A stretch of DNA of 5,663 nucleotides from assembly GCA_021769025.1 (NCBI GenBank), contig JAETTS010000190.1, forward strand, positions 1-5,663. The letters are read 5' to 3'. A program made the position numbers and the translations under genes. The notes beneath the pieces are model-generated. The model was not told the DNA's origin. It ran no database searches and saw nothing but the letters and a program-made list of their open reading frames with translations. The DNA comes from Enterocloster bolteae. Its GTDB lineage: Bacteria; Bacillota_A; Clostridia; Lachnospirales; Lachnospiraceae. Shown piece after piece: positions 5,525 through 5,663 of this stretch. How positions within the stretch are numbered: the first letter of the stretch is position 1; every line of letters begins with the position of its first letter.

Positions 5525-5663
5525 ATGATTTATTCACATGAAGTAGAAACAATGTGCCCGGTAGCTCAGGGTGTGCATCATGGCGCTGCTCCGATTCCGG
5601 AAGAAGCAAAGTGGGTGCAGGCAAAAGAAGTAAAGGATATTTCCGGCTTTACTCATGGTATCG
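5525..5663 (+). CDS. Probable iron-sulfur cluster assembly scaffold-like protein, N-terminal part only
   Basis: Forty-six codons are visible before the right edge. The start is ATG 5525 with AAAGGAG at 5511-5517, 7 nt away, a strong site. The protein begins MIYSHEVETMCPVAQG and continues with PIPEEAKW and DISGFTHGI. From memory this resembles the N-terminus of a clostridial protein usually annotated as an iron-sulfur cluster assembly scaffold (NifU-like) and often found beside a 'GGGtGRT' protein. One Cys (11) is seen; any further ligands would lie beyond the window. The recognition comes from 46 residues without alignment, so the gene is certain but the function moderate. It has its own promoter and is probably not an operon member with the LysR gene. 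Confidence 0.65.
   Translation, partial: MIYSHEVETMCPVAQGVHHGAAPIPEEAKWVQAKEVKDISGFTHGI

Overview
The window looks like chromosomal DNA from a spore-forming Clostridia member, most likely Lachnospiraceae. This rests on strong AGGAGG-type ribosome binding sites, moderate GC with AT-rich intergenic regions, a sporulation-type (SigK) promoter, and the protein types present. The species cannot be fixed from the sequence alone.

Layout: (1) 1-134, minus strand: the first 44 codons of a Gfo/Idh/MocA-type oxidoreductase with a TTG start. (2) 135-280: a divergent control region with a 9-bp inverted repeat. (3) 281-1516, plus: a 411-aa AraC-family regulator. (4) 1517-1834: a gene-free stretch full of hairpins, ending in a clear minus-strand terminator. 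(5) 1835-2575, minus: a 246-aa protein with 46 Cys and 61 Asn, preceded by an exact match to the SigK promoter consensus. (6) 2670-4106, minus: aspartate ammonia-lyase (aspA). (7) 4107-4327: a compact divergent control region with interlocking promoters and a LysR-type dyad. (8) 4328-5257, plus: a LysR-type regulator. (9) 5258-5524: an intergenic region with a promoter. (10) 5525-5663, plus: the start of a probable iron-sulfur cluster scaffold-like protein.

Two regulator/target pairs are apparent. The AraC-type protein is divergent from the oxidoreductase and probably controls it. The LysR-type protein is divergent from aspA; its best dyad is centred about 67 bp upstream of the predicted aspA start point, the classical position for a LysR recognition site.

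The least ordinary object is the Cys/Asn-rich gene. Its composition, low-complexity Cys-x-Cys arrays and SigK-type promoter together suggest an undescribed late-sporulation mother-cell protein, perhaps a coat or exosporium component. The structured stretch next to it (1568-1743) is the second candidate for something not explained by ordinary genes.
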